Counted from the stretch's first letter, positions 25,401-33,513 are shown. The stretch: DNA of 64,000 nt from JACVRW01 sp963733885 (GCA_963733885.1 CAVTES010000006.1:530293-594292); one strand, 5' to 3'. The notes: generated by a model not told the origin, from the letters alone. Made by a program: numbers and translations.

Positions 25401-25958
25401 ATGAAGATCACCGACGCGCGTGCCGCGCTCCATCGGTGTGAGCTCCGCTTCCCGGTGGGGGAAGTGGGTGAGTGGGCCGACCGCTATGCCTACCGCGCGG
25501 CCGACCAGCACGTCATCGACGCCATCGGCCCCGCGGTCCGCGAGCGCGGCCACTTCCTGCGTGCCGAGTTCTTGGAGACGTATCGTTGGAAGACGGTGCG
25601 AACGGCTGGGAGGGCGGAGAAATACACCGAGAAGGAGATTGCGGAGGTCACCGGTCTCGCATTCCGCCAGACGGACGAGAAGCTGCGTGTCTCCCTACTG
25701 TGTGCGCTCGACGGAGTTGACCTACCGGTCGCCAGCGTCCTGCTACACGTCGGGCTCAGCCCCGAGTACCCGATCATCGACTACCGGGCCCTCTGGTCCC
25801 TCGGCTCCGGGCAGCCCGGCTACTACAGCTTTGACTTCTGGTCGGCCTACGTCGAGTGCTGCCGCCGACTGGCCGCCGCCGCTGACGTGTCCGTTCGCGA
25901 TCTCGACAAAGCGCTGTGGGCGTACTCCGAGGCGAACCAGCCGACGGGCACTCGTTAG
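25401..25958 (+). CDS. Uncharacterised protein with HhH-like segment
   Basis: A protein of 185 residues starting MKITDARAALHRCELRFPVG. The segment ALDGVDLPVASVLLHVGLSP resembles a helix-hairpin-helix of DNA glycosylases (compare L-x-G-V-G-x-x-x-A), followed by YPIIDYRALWSLG. The catalytic Lys/Asp arrangement of HhH-GPD enzymes is not clear. A role in DNA binding is possible but only weakly supported. ATG 25401 is preferred to 25353 because the upstream residues are a low-complexity Arg/Ser stretch. Confidence 0.55.
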   Translation: MKITDARAALHRCELRFPVGEVGEWADRYAYRAADQHVIDAIGPAVRERGHFLRAEFLETYRWKTVRTAGRAEKYTEKEIAEVTGLAFRQTDEKLRVSLLCALDGVDLPVASVLLHVGLSPEYPIIDYRALWSLGSGQPGYYSFDFWSAYVECCRRLAAAADVSVRDLDKALWAYSEANQPTGTR

Positions 25959-26015
25959 GCCGGAGGAGGGCTCCCCGCTGACGCTGCCGCGCCCCCCGCA
26001 GCCGGGCTGCTCATC

Positions 26016-26234
26016 CTAGGCGAACGGCGGGAGCCCGACGCGCCGATACAGCTCCTCGTCCCGCCGCTCGCGCTCCGCGTCGAGCCCCCGCTGGGCGCGC
26101 TGCTGGCGGGCGAGGTAGTCATCGACCGGCGCGTCGAGGGTAGGCGACGAGCTGAAGCACGGATACGACTCGGCTCGCTCGCTGCACAGGACGACCGGTC
26201 GCTCGGCCAGGAGGTGGCGCGATAACACCGGCAC
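26016..26234 (-). CDS. Small hypothetical protein
   Basis: An open frame of 72 residues with a helical, charged C-terminal half (DDYLARQQRAQRGLDAERER followed by RDEELYRRVGLPPFA). The composition looks protein-like, but no family is recognised and there is no clear ribosome site. It may be the tail of a larger decayed gene. Confidence 0.3.
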   Translation of the reverse strand: MPVLSRHLLAERPVVLCSERAESYPCFSSSPTLDAPVDDYLARQQRAQRGLDAERERRDEELYRRVGLPPFA

Positions 26235-26349
26235 CCAGGTCCCGATCCAGCTGGAGTGGGTCGACCGCGGTTATCCGGGTCACCCGCACCGCAACATCTA
26301 CAAGCTGCCGGACGGCGTGGCGGAGCAGGTCGCCGCCCTCGCCGCCTAG
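26215..26349 (+). pseudogene. C-terminal gene remnant
   Basis: The frame ending at TAG 26347-26349 reads QVPIQLEWVDRGYPGHPHRN then IYKLPDGVAEQVAALAA, which looks like a genuine protein C-terminus, but no start or upstream homologous sequence is present. It overlaps the minus-strand hypothetical frame. It is probably the remnant of a gene cut off by rearrangement near the tRNA, and it is followed by a strong terminator. Confidence 0.35.
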
Positions 26350-26370
26350 CAGGACTCTCGCCGTTCCCTT

Positions 26371-26402
26371 GAAGCCCCCCGCCTCTCAGCGCGGGGGGCT
26401 TC
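26371..26402 (+). terminator. Intrinsic terminator-like hairpin
   Basis: GAAGCCCCCC (26371-26380) and GGGGGGCTTC (26393-26402) form a perfect 10-bp stem with a 12-nt loop, 21 bp after the remnant's stop codon. Only a weak T-run follows. It insulates the downstream tRNA-Val gene. Confidence 0.7.
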
Positions 26403-26578
26403 GACGTTTCCGGCGGACGTACGCTGGCGCGGGCTTGGGCTCCAGCCGCGGCCCCGGGCTCCGATATCGGACAGTCTCCGGGCAGTAGCGGGCTCCCGAA
26501 GCCCCGCCGGCCCCGCGCTTCGGCGCGCTATGGATCCCGCTCCAAGCCGCTCCCCTTCTACACTTCCGGACGCTCCCC

Positions 26579-26650
26579 GGGCGCGTAGCTCAGCGGGAGA
26601 GCGCTCGCCTCACACGCGAGAGGTCGCTGGTTCGAACCCAGCCGCGCCCA
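26579..26650 (+). tRNA. tRNA-Val (anticodon CAC)
   Basis: A complete cloverleaf: acceptor GGGCGCG/CGCGCCC, D arm GCTC...GAGC, anticodon stem CTCGC/GCGAG with loop CTCACAC (anticodon CAC), and T arm GCTGG-TTCGAAC-CCAGC; discriminator A at 26650. No CCA is encoded. A TACACTT -10-like box lies at 26560-26566. The 3' 46 nt are duplicated at 53686-53731, marking this gene as the integration target of the neighbouring elements. Confidence 0.97.
26605..26650 (+). other. Attachment site attL, left end of integrative element A
   Basis: The 46 bp from the anticodon stem to the discriminator base are identical to 53686-53731, while sequence on both sides differs. The tRNA stays intact at this end and a tyrosine integrase gene ends 70 bp away. 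This is the usual signature of site-specific integration into a tRNA 3' end; the element-sized interval is 27,081 bp. Confidence 0.85.
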
Positions 26651-26719
26651 TCTAGAAGGTCCCTGCAAATGCGAGGGCTCTTCCTATAGGCCCGTGTGTC
26701 CACTCGCCCGCGTTCGGGG

Positions 26720-28201
26720 TCAATCGGTGCTCTCTGGCCCGTTCTCTGGCCCAAAAACAGTGGCTTCGCCGGCAACCGGCGAGCCTCCGCCGTCGATTTG
26801 AACCGCTGAAGTCTTCGTTCTTGGGCCCGCAACAGCGCTGCTGTGGATGAGTTCGTCGAGGGCCTTGCCCATGCCGCTGCGATCGCGCTTCAGCAGGTGC
26901 GCGTAGATCCGAAGGGTCGTCTTGGGGTCCGCGTGTCCCACCTGACCCATCACGTAGCGCGGAGAGGCTCCGGCCTCGAGCAGGAAGGAGATGAACGTAT
27001 GGCGCAACGTGTGGGGGGTCACGCCCGGCGGTAGGGACGATCCGCCCGTGGCCTCACGGAGCGCGTTGGCGCGGCGCACCGTGGGAGCGATGACCCGCGC
27101 GCGAACGTTGTCCGGCTTGCGCCGTTTGCCGGTCCTGGTCGGGAAGACCGGCGCCTGCCCGGTCACGCTCCCCAGCGACTGGCGATAGCTGAGCAGCTCG
27201 TCCCGAAGCCAGGGGCTCATCTCGATCTCGCGGACGCCGGCTGGTGTCTTGGCGTCGCGCACCTTGATCCTCGTGTGTGCGAAGTCGAGATCGGCCCAGT
27301 TGAGCGCGCAGAGCTCGCCTACGCGCAGGCCCGCGGCGCCGAGCGTCGCCACGATTGCGCGGCGTGGGAGCGGTCTCCGGGAAGGCTCTTCCTCGGCGAT
27401 GCGGGCCATCCGGCTCACGGTGGCCATCGATATCCCGAGGCGCTTCGCTACCTCGCGCATCTTGAGACCCTGCTCGCGCAGCTGCGCGACTTGGCGGGCA
27501 CGCTCACGGGTGGCGGGGAGCCTGCTCTTGTCCAGATCGCTTGCTGCGTCGACCAGGGACAGGAACTCGTCCGGTTCGAGGAATGGGCGCGTTGGCCGTG
27601 GCGCCTTGAGGCGACGTTCGGTGGCTGGGTTCGACGAGAGCCAGCCTTTCCGCACCGCCTCCTTGAGGATTGCGGCGAGGAGGACGAGGGTCTTGTTGAT
27701 CGACTCGTTGCTGAGCGGCCTCAACAACCGGCCGTTGTGGTCGCGCAAGCGGACGCCTGCGGCCATCGCGTCGAGGATCTCCTGGCGCTGCTGCAGCTGC
27801 TCCTCGATGTAGCGGTCGACGACGTCGAGGGTGATCTCGGAGGGGCGGAACCTGGCGAAGAACGGGAGGAGGTGGCGTACGAGCCGCCAGCGGTAGTCCT
27901 TGAAGGTCGTCTCGGCCAGCTCGTGCCGGCGGCGCTTGAGCCAGCCCGAGGCGAGCCGGTGGAAGCTCGGCTCGGGCCCTTGGTCGACAGGCTCGCGCGC
28001 CTCGGGTTGCCAGATGCCCGCCCGCACCTTGGCGAGCGTGTTCTGGAGCTCGATCTCGGCGCGCTTGTAGGACCAGCCGTCCGCTTCGGTGCCCAGCGCC
28101 ACGTGTTCTCGCCGGCCGTACGCGCGGAAGCGCAGCATGAACGTGGTCAGACCGTCGCGGCGCTCGTAGATGCGGATCTCGCCTGCCGCCTCACGTCCCA
28201 T
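26720..28201 (-). CDS. Tyrosine recombinase (integrase) of element A with an inserted HTH
   Basis: A phage-type integrase of 493 residues. It has an N-terminal arm-binding region (IRIYERRDGLTTFMLRFRAY), a SAM-like core-binding domain, and catalytic residues in GLRVGELCALNWADLD (Arg), TPHTLRHTFISFLLEAGASP (His-x-x-Arg), MGQVGHADPKTTLRIYAHLL (His and Tyr). Unusually, an HTH segment (LREQGLKMREVAKRLGISMA followed by TVSRMARIAEEE) lies between the core-binding and catalytic parts. The start at ATG 28201 leaves a 22-bp gap to the excisionase-like gene. The gene end faces the tRNA, as in many tRNA-integrated elements. Confidence 0.9.
   Translation of the reverse strand: MGREAAGEIRIYERRDGLTTFMLRFRAYGRREHVALGTEADGWSYKRAEIELQNTLAKVRAGIWQPEAREPVDQGPEPSFHRLASGWLKRRRHELAETTFKDYRWRLVRHLLPFFARFRPSEITLDVVDRYIEEQLQQRQEILDAMAAGVRLRDHNGRLLRPLSNESINKTLVLLAAILKEAVRKGWLSSNPATERRLKAPRPTRPFLEPDEFLSLVDAASDLDKSRLPATRERARQVAQLREQGLKMREVAKRLGISMATVSRMARIAEEEPSRRPLPRRAIVATLGAAGLRVGELCALNWADLDFAHTRIKVRDAKTPAGVREIEMSPWLRDELLSYRQSLGSVTGQAPVFPTRTGKRRKPDNVRARVIAPTVRRANALREATGGSSLPPGVTPHTLRHTFISFLLEAGASPRYVMGQVGHADPKTTLRIYAHLLKRDRSGMGKALDELIHSSAVAGPRTKTSAVQIDGGGSPVAGEATVFGPENGPESTD
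26731..26752. promoter_or_regulatory. Putative integrase arm-type sites, left end
   Basis: Two direct copies of TCTCTGGCCC at 26731-26740 and 26743-26752, the second followed by AAAAA, lie inside the integrase 3' end about 85 bp from attL. Two further copies, in inverted orientation, lie near the other end (53553-53578). Repeats near both ends are expected of arm-type integrase sites; this is inference. Confidence 0.4.
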
Positions 28202-28223
28202 CTTTCGTCCCCTCGTCGTTCGA

Positions 28224-28583
28224 CTACGCCGGCCGACCGCGACCATAGATCGGAAGCAGATCCGCTGCGCATTGGGCCTCCTTACGCGGCAGACGAGCTG
28301 CCCCATTCGACGCTGGCAAAGAAATGGCGCTAGTCACGCGACGCACGTCGAAGCGCAATCGAGCCTTGGGTCCGGTGCCGAGCCGCATGGCGCCGAGTTC
28401 GTCGGCGTGCGCGTAGACCCAGGTACGCGACACCCCGAACTGCGCCGCCACCTCGCTCGGCGTGAGCAGCCTCGATGGCAAGCCGAGCTCGCCGCGGATC
28501 AGGTCGGCGACGCGCCGGGCGATCGCTTCGATCAGGGCCGGGGTGACCTGGACGCCCGCGTCCGTTTCGGCTAGGCCGGTCAT
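28224..28583 (-). CDS. Excisionase-like HTH protein of element A
   Basis: A 119-residue protein with a MerR/Xis-type winged HTH: LLTPSEVAAQFGVSRTWVYA then HADELGAMRLGTGPKARLRF. Recombination directionality factors of tyrosine integrases have this form. It lies 22 bp upstream of the integrase on the same strand, and its counterpart at 55072-55548 has the same position relative to integrase B. The N-terminal region (ALIEAIARRVADLIRGELG) is also shared in pattern between the two. The tail beyond residue 90 differs and overlaps the integrase upstream region. Confidence 0.75.
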   Translation of the reverse strand: MTGLAETDAGVQVTPALIEAIARRVADLIRGELGLPSRLLTPSEVAAQFGVSRTWVYAHADELGAMRLGTGPKARLRFDVRRVTSAISLPASNGAARLPRKEAQCAADLLPIYGRGRPA

Positions 28584-28599
28584 CGTGCTGATGCGGTGC

Positions 28600-28950
28600 T
28601 CACCCGGATCTGAGCTCTGTTCTCGAGGGTCCGACCTCTCCGGACGCTGAGAGCCGCCTCTGCGGCGCCGAGTCCGTCGGCGGCTCGCCTGGGGAACTTG
28701 GGCCGGGCTGCCGTACGCGCCGGGTCTCGCCCAGCTCGCCGCGCCGTCCCGGGCGGCCGACGCACCGCACCCCGCTGGCGCCGACTATCGAGCCGCGGGT
28801 TGGCGCCGTCCCCGCCAAGAGCCGCGCGGGACCCACGACATCCCGAGCGGCGCCACCCACCTGCCCCGCACAGAATCCGGGCGCCCGCTGACCGTCGCCG
28901 GTCAGCCGACCGACAGCTGGGGCGGGCCTGGTGAGGGTTGGTTGAGACAT
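28600..28950 (-). CDS. Hypothetical protein upstream of the excisionase gene
   Basis: An open frame of 116 residues starting MSQPTLTRPAPAVGRL. The start codon context, ATGTCT, lies just downstream of an inverted repeat that is also found directly in front of the element B excisionase start at 55548. The protein is rich in Gly, Arg and Pro with no domain, so it could be a decayed 5' part of the excisionase gene instead of a separate gene. Confidence 0.3.
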   Translation of the reverse strand: MSQPTLTRPAPAVGRLTGDGQRAPGFCAGQVGGAARDVVGPARLLAGTAPTRGSIVGASGVRCVGRPGRRGELGETRRVRQPGPSSPGEPPTDSAPQRRLSASGEVGPSRTELRSG

Positions 28951-28972
28951 GCGCCTCTACTACAGAGAGCCC
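28951..28972 (-). promoter_or_regulatory. Operator-like repeat before the integration operon of element A
   Basis: GCGCCTCTACTACAGAGAGC on the plus strand carries the short inverted repeat CTCT-N5-AGAG directly at the ATG at 28950. The equivalent site in element B (55549-55572) has CTCTA-CCCC-TAGAG at the same position. Conservation at the same place in two elements suggests control of the xis-int operon. Confidence 0.4.
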
Positions 28973-29179
28973 CGGACCTCGCAAACCGGACCCCCCACCC
29001 GCCCCAGGGGCCGCCGCGCAAACGTGCCACCGCGCGCGCTCACCGTCATCTTGCGAGCATGCGGTTCGGGGCAACCCGAACGGTGCGGGAGGTCGGCGAG
29101 TTCGCCGGGGAGGGGGGCCGGGCGCGGAGTCGCCGCCCCGGGGACCGCGGACGGGCCACTCAGGCGCGGATCGGGCTGC

Positions 29180-29456
29180 GGACGTCAACACGGACCTTCA
29201 GCGGCGGCACCTACACAACAACCGGCAGCAGCAGACAGCCGCGCCACCACACACCCAAGCCGAGACACCAGAACCGCTCGAGCCCCCACCGACGCCCCGA
29301 CCCCGCCACGCTTCCAACACTCGTCTCCCCCGCCCTACCTGCCTTCCTCCCGCGTCCCCTCGAACAGCTCACCCCGCTCGCCTCACACCCTCACCCCGCT
29401 TACCTGATCTGCGCACCCCGACCCACCTTGCCGCCGCCCCGCCTCAGGTCACCCGA
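29180..29456. other. G-poor, C-rich noncoding tract, copy A
   Basis: Nearly 280 bp in which the plus strand is dominated by C, A and T with few G (for example CACACCCTCACCCCG and CGACGCCCCGACCCC). Element B has an equivalent tract at 56690-56935 directly before the matching hairpin block. Frames through it are not conserved between the copies, so it is probably noncoding. C-rich, G-poor RNA is the classical composition of Rho-loading (rut) sites. Confidence 0.45.
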
Positions 29457-29666
29457 GCTTCCCGCCTGGGCTGGCCCGTCCAGGTTTTACCTGGACAGTC
29501 GAGGAAGTGGGGTCCGGCGCGAAGCGGCGGACCCCACTTCCTCGCTAAGCCCAGGCGGGAAGCCAAGGAAACACCCACAGGCGGGGCGGCGGCCTGTTGC
29601 GCTCAGGGAAGAAACCCATAGAACGAAACAGATGGAGGGAAACACAAGGAGGGAAACAGTGTTCGG
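29457..29666. ncRNA. Conserved three-hairpin structured element, copy A
   Basis: Outer stem P1 pairs 29457-29472 with 29548-29563 (16 bp). It encloses P2, GTCCAGG/CCTGGAC (29478-29484 with 29490-29496), and P3, 29501-29516 with 29528-29543 (16 bp, starting GAGGAAGTGGGG). A purine-rich tail with two copies of GGAGGGAAACA follows. Element B has the same arrangement at 56936-57143 with about 85 percent identity, and its differences in P1 and P3 are compensatory. The orientation of any transcript is unknown. Confidence 0.65.
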
Positions 29667-29948
29667 TGCGCGGTCAGCGTCTCTTAGGGCTGCTTCGAGC
29701 GAAAAGGACCGGCCCGCACAGCGGGGCCTGTCGACGTCCGCGGTCAGTGGCTCCTGCTCGGGACGGAGGCGGTCGCAGAAACCGCGGCCCCGGGCGCCGA
29801 GCCCGCCCACCCCTGGCGCTCGCTTCCGCCAGCACCCATCGCCCGGCTCGTAATCCCCCAAAGTGGACGATGCGCGTCAGGTCGGATTCCTGGATCGTTC
29901 TGTCCAGGCTCACACGTGCCTACACACCCCAAGAGAAGGGATCCACCG

Positions 29949-30419
29949 ATGGCAGATCGTCAACTCGTACTCGCCGTCTTCCCGGATGAACTCGCTGCCG
30001 ACAACGCTGCGGTGGCGCTGAAGGACTCCGGGATTGCCGAAGGCGACGCCATTGGCATCCTGGTCCTCGATGCCGAGGGCAGGCTCAAGCAGGACAAGGT
30101 GGGTGCACGAAGCGCGGGCACGGGCGCCGCTGTCGGGGGCGTCCTCCTTCTCCTGGGGCCGGCGGCCCTGGGGGTCGGTGTCCTCGGCGGCGCGGTAGCT
30201 GGCTCGCTGCACCACAAGAGCCTGGGGCTAACCGATGCCGACAAGGCGCGCCTCACCGTTGAACTGAACGAGGGTAAGGCAGCCGTCGGTGTGCTGGCCC
30301 ACATCGATACTGCGTCCGCGATCTCCGACCTACTGACCCAGCTCGGCGGCACCCCCGAGGCCCACGAGCTCAGCGACGAGGCCCTGCAGGCCGCGGAAGC
30401 GGACACCTCGGCACCCTGA
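29949..30419 (+). CDS. DUF1269-like protein with glycine-rich hydrophobic core
   Basis: A 156-residue protein: an alpha/beta N-terminal half (LVLAVFPDELAADNAAVALK) followed by a Gly/Ala/Leu hydrophobic hairpin (GAAVGGVLLLLGPAALGVGV, LGGAVAGSL) and a C-terminal domain similar in pattern to the first (GKAAVGVLAHIDTASAISDL). This duplicated arrangement with a central glycine-rich segment is usual for DUF1269-type proteins, of unknown function and often in stress loci. ATG 29949 is preceded by GAGAAGGG. It is the first cargo gene after the structured block of element A. Confidence 0.7.
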   Translation: MADRQLVLAVFPDELAADNAAVALKDSGIAEGDAIGILVLDAEGRLKQDKVGARSAGTGAAVGGVLLLLGPAALGVGVLGGAVAGSLHHKSLGLTDADKARLTVELNEGKAAVGVLAHIDTASAISDLLTQLGGTPEAHELSDEALQAAEADTSAP

Positions 30420-30448
30420 TCGACAAAGCCGGCGTCAGGGCGGCGCCT

Positions 30449-30863
30449 ATGGACGCTGTCCGCGCAGGGCGTTAGCCGAAGGCTACTACGCAACGCGACT
30501 CTGCCGGGGCGCCGCTGATCGACCATGTTCGGAGGGTCGCGGCGGCGTTCCCCGGCGAGGCGCGCGCCCGTCGCCTGGCTTCACGAGGTCCTCGAACACA
30601 CCCCGATCTCCGAGGAGGCCCTGCTCGCGGAAGGCCTCTCGACCGACGAGCTACGCGTGCTCAGGCTCCTCACCCGCGACAAGCATTCCCGGTCGAATAC
30701 GCGCTATCTGGCCCATGTCGAGCTGATCGCGCGGGCAAGAGGGGCGGGCGCCAGCGTCGCCCGGAGCGTCAAGCGCGCCGACCTGGTCGATCGGGCGCGG
30801 CAACCCTCCGATCCGAGCGACGGATGGTCGCCCCCCTACGAGCTCGGGCTCGAGGTCCTGTAG
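30449..30863 (+). CDS. HD-domain (SpoT-hydrolase-like) protein, multiply frameshifted
   Basis: The conserved part is spread over three frames: ALAEGYYATR, then DSAGAPLIDHVRRVAAAFPG, then VAWLHEVLEHTPISEEALLA and SVARSVKRADLVDRA. This resembles small HD hydrolases related to the (p)ppGpp hydrolase domain (compare LHDVxEDT); the HD is HE here. Joining the parts needs three indels near 30466, 30495 and 30564. Given the similar lesions elsewhere, sequencing error is likely, but a decaying gene cannot be excluded. ATG 30449 is the best start, 30 bp after the DUF1269-like gene. Confidence 0.5.
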
Positions 30864-30914
30864 CGCGCCGCCCCCCGGCGGTAGCGGCCCGAGCCGTTCC
30901 ACGTCCACCGGCGT

Positions 30915-31429
30915 CTAGCCGCGTTTGGTCGAATCGCTGGCGCGCGTTGCGGCCGCCAGCAGATCCGGAGCGAGCTCAGCGAGCCCCGTGGCGTCCACGA
31001 ACTCGTTGGTCAGCGCCGTCCCGCCGGTGTGCGCGACCGCATCCTCCAGCGCTCGGGCCCACTCGTGCTCGAGCAGGAGGGCCACGCCCGGCTCCAGAAT
31101 CCCGCCCAGCTCGCGCAGCGTCTCAGCCGGGACGCCGCTGCGGTCAGGGCGCAGCGTGCGCTCGGTCGCGCGGCGCCGCTCGGCGGGGTCGAGCCGAAAG
31201 AGCAGCAGTGGGCGCGACGTCGCCGCCCGCGCCGTCTCCCTTCAGGTCGACCGCCACGAGTTCCGCCGGTTTCGGGATCGTTTGGCACGAATAGCGCGTC
31301 CAGGATCCACACCGTGCGTCCGCTCTCGATCCGTTCCAGCGCCCCCAGCAGTCGGCCCTCGAAGTTGGCGTCCGGTCCGAATCCGTAGACCAGGAGCTGC
31401 ACGCTCGGCGTTGTGGCTTGACCGGTCAC
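30915..31429 (-). CDS. Conserved hypothetical protein of stress islands, frameshifted twice
   Basis: Starts MTGQATTPSVQLLVYGFGPD, then LLGALERIESGRTVWILDAL. Removing one base near 31263 and another near 31209 restores ELVAVDLKGDGAGGDVAPLL followed by RLDPAERRRATERTL and a C-terminus HTGGTALTNEFVDATGLAEL. The pattern is one I associate with solirubrobacterial uncharacterised proteins; no catalytic motif is visible. The start overlaps the stop of the upstream membrane protein gene in an ATGA, so they form an operon. Confidence 0.6.
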
Positions 31430-31863
31430 GTTCTGAAGCCGTACGCCCAGAGACTGAAGATGACCAGCACGTTGATGGTCATCACGAGGATCGACAAGAG
31501 TGGATGGGCGAGGATCGAGAACAACGCCAGCGTGCCACTCAGCATCGCGATCAGGATGCCCAGGAGGGCGCCAACGGGGTTCCGGGCGAAGATCATCAGG
31601 GCAACGACGGCCTTGATCGCTGCGGCGATCAGGAAGAGGACCCCCCAGGTGGTGAGGTCGCCGAAGAGCAGCTCGTCGGCGGAGAAGGAGTCGTCGTTCG
31701 CGAGCGCTGCGATCCCGAAGACGGCATCGGCTGTTGCCGCGGTCAAGACCATCGTGCCGGCGAACACCAGCCAGCCGCGGCCGACCGGCTCGGGACGCCG
31801 GCCCGCCGGTCCGACGGGTACCCGCATAAGCCCTAGTTCGGAGTTGTCTTGAGGCTCTGCCAT
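31426..31863 (-). CDS. Four-helix membrane protein (DUF7144-like)
   Basis: A 145-residue integral membrane protein with four hydrophobic segments: WLVFAGTMVLTAATADAVFG, TTWGVLFLIAAAIKAVVALM, VGALLGILIAMLSGTLALFS and LLSILVMTINVLVIFSLWAY. This resembles the small DUF7144-type membrane family, also represented at 34527. Function unknown. It is the middle gene of a minus-strand operon with the SHOCT membrane protein upstream (13-bp gap) and the hypothetical protein downstream (4-bp overlap). Confidence 0.7.
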   Translation of the reverse strand: MAEPQDNSELGLMRVPVGPAGRRPEPVGRGWLVFAGTMVLTAATADAVFGIAALANDDSFSADELLFGDLTTWGVLFLIAAAIKAVVALMIFARNPVGALLGILIAMLSGTLALFSILAHPLLSILVMTINVLVIFSLWAYGFRT

Positions 31864-31875
31864 CGGGTCACTGCC

Positions 31876-33273
31876 CTACGCCTGTCCGCCCCCGGTGGCG
31901 GGCGGAGCGGCGAGGATCTGCGCCTTCGCGCGCTCGAACTCGGACGCGTCGAGCACGCCCCTGTCGCGCAGCCTGACGAGGCGCTCGAGCCCCTCGAGCG
32001 GGTCGGCTGCGAGCGAGCCGTTCGCCGGCCCGTGCGAGGTGCGGGCACGCGTTCCGCCGCGCGCCCCCTGGCCCGGGCTCGCGAGCCGCCCGCGCCTGCG
32101 TCGCGTCGACTCCGCGCGGCTCGCGTCCGGGAACTCGCGCGCGGTCTGACGCCTCAGGACCTCGAGTCCGAGCGCGAGCAGGGCGACCAGTACCAGCGCC
32201 GGAATCACGGGACGAGTCGCGGGGGTCGGTTCCCAGACAAGAAGCGCCAGGACGATGACCGCCAGCGCACCGTAGGCATAGCGCGGCTCGCGCAGGTACG
32301 GGGCGAGGCGGCGCCGGGCCGCCACTGCCCAGCTGGTCGGACCTGCGAGCCAGGCGGCGCCGACGATGACCACGCCGTAGGCGATCGCGGCGGCAGCGGC
32401 ATCGACCAGCAGCCCGGTGGAGATCGACCAGACGGCATCGGCGGCGGGCCGGGCTGCCTCGGTAGTCGCGAGCGCGTCGACGACCGCGTCGCCGGCCAGT
32501 GCGCGTGCCACTAGCGCCGCGGCGCCGGCGAAGAGGAAACCGATCCCGCATGCTCTGAGCGCCTCCCGGCGCCAGCCCCTGGCGACATAGACGGCGAGCG
32601 CGAAGAGGCCGAGCGCCAGGACCAGCAGCACAAGCGCCAGTGCACGTAGGAAGCGCACCGCGTCTTGGGCCAGCTCGAGCCGATCGGCGTGCAGGATCGT
32701 GATCTGAGCGGCGTCGTCAGGTATTTGCGCCTCCGCCCGCCCGCCGACACCGAACCGCTCGGCCGTCTCTCCGAGCAGCGCCGTCAGGTCGAGCGTCACG
32801 TCGCCACCCTCGGTCGAGACGCTTTCGCCGCCGCCCTCGATCAGGTCCATGAAGCGGCCGTGCGCCCGGCCGTTCGCCTCTTCCCAGAGCGCCTGTGCCC
32901 GCGGTCGTCCAAGCAGCTCTTCGGCTCCCCTCACGGCGAGCTCTTGCAGTCCGACGGCGGCGGGCCCGGCGAGCGGCTGCGCGCGCGGCGGCAGGGCCTG
33001 CTCCAGCTGGCCCTGCACGTCGCGATTCGCATAGAGCCGGTCCGCCAGGAAGGCCGCGATCCGGCCCTGAATCGCCTCATCCTCGAGCAGCTCGCTGCTC
33101 GTCTCGGTCCAGTTCTCGGTGTCGAGCAGCTGCCGATTCGCCCATAGCGCGAAGATCGCCAACAACGCCAGCACCGAGGCGAGCGTGATCAGGACCAGTG
33201 GCAGGCGCCGCCGCCGCACCGAGGGCTCGACCGCGGCAGCAGAATCGTGCGGTGAAGGGACGGCGTCAGCCAC
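31876..33273 (-). CDS. Membrane protein with C-terminal SHOCT domain
   Basis: A 465-residue protein. One N-terminal membrane helix (LPLVLITLASVLALLAIFAL) is followed by an extracytoplasmic region of about 170 residues, four more helices (residues 205-350) and a basic linker. The last roughly 35 residues, LEGLERLVRLRDRGVLDASE followed by FERAKAQILA, are a SHOCT domain, a short helical module found at protein ends in stress loci. A copy of the 22-bp motif lies 115 bp upstream in the gene's orientation. Confidence 0.75.
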   Translation of the reverse strand: MADAVPSPHDSAAAVEPSVRRRRLPLVLITLASVLALLAIFALWANRQLLDTENWTETSSELLEDEAIQGRIAAFLADRLYANRDVQGQLEQALPPRAQPLAGPAAVGLQELAVRGAEELLGRPRAQALWEEANGRAHGRFMDLIEGGGESVSTEGGDVTLDLTALLGETAERFGVGGRAEAQIPDDAAQITILHADRLELAQDAVRFLRALALVLLVLALGLFALAVYVARGWRREALRACGIGFLFAGAAALVARALAGDAVVDALATTEAARPAADAVWSISTGLLVDAAAAAIAYGVVIVGAAWLAGPTSWAVAARRRLAPYLREPRYAYGALAVIVLALLVWEPTPATRPVIPALVLVALLALGLEVLRRQTAREFPDASRAESTRRRRGRLASPGQGARGGTRARTSHGPANGSLAADPLEGLERLVRLRDRGVLDASEFERAKAQILAAPPATGGGQA

Positions 33274-33387
33274 GCCGGGCCTCGCGCGCCTCGGGCCAGC
33301 CCCAACCTGGACCCATTTGAGTCGAGGAGAGTAAGGGCGTTTGACGGACGGTCACCGCTCGCCAACGTACCGGCGCGTCTTTCGCCC

Positions 33388-33410
33388 GTCGTCATCCAAT
33401 CGGCATGAAC
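33388..33410 (-). promoter_or_regulatory. Element motif copy upstream of the SHOCT membrane protein operon
   Basis: On the minus strand this reads TCATGCCGATTGG then ATGACG, matching the copy at 36939-36960 with three bases missing. It lies 115 bp before the ATG at 33273 and points toward it. See the other copies at 33451, 36939, 43343, 46958, 48494 and 63289. Confidence 0.5.
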
Positions 33411-33450
33411 TTCGGCCGTGTGTCAGCGAGGAAGGCCGAGTTGGTCGAGA

Positions 33451-33472
33451 TCGTCCCATCTGGGCGATGACC
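33451..33472 (+). promoter_or_regulatory. Element motif copy upstream of the small gene at 33514
   Basis: TCGTCCCATCTGG then GCGATGACC matches the exact repeat at 43343/48494 at 17 of 22 positions. It lies 42 bp before GTG 33514 in the same orientation and 41 bp from the oppositely oriented copy at 33388-33410, so the divergent region has one copy per direction. Confidence 0.4.
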
Positions 33473-33513
33473 AAATCCCCGGGGAGCGTCAATCTCGGAG
33501 AAGAGGCATCCGC

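Noticed and set aside
25081..25404. Overlapping frames on both strands before the HhH-like gene
   Set aside because: No conserved motif or plausible start; composition is that of shadow frames.
28580..29191. 203-residue minus-strand frame
   Set aside because: It runs through the operator-like repeat and the C-rich region in the wrong frame for the adjacent genes and shows no domain.
29457..29666. Retron or group II intron RNA
   Set aside because: No reverse transcriptase is present near either copy and no intron domain V-like hairpin was seen.
28938..29853. Proline-rich plus-strand frames through the C-rich tract
   Set aside because: They arise from C-rich composition; the equivalent region of element B does not conserve the frame, and compensatory changes support structure instead of coding.
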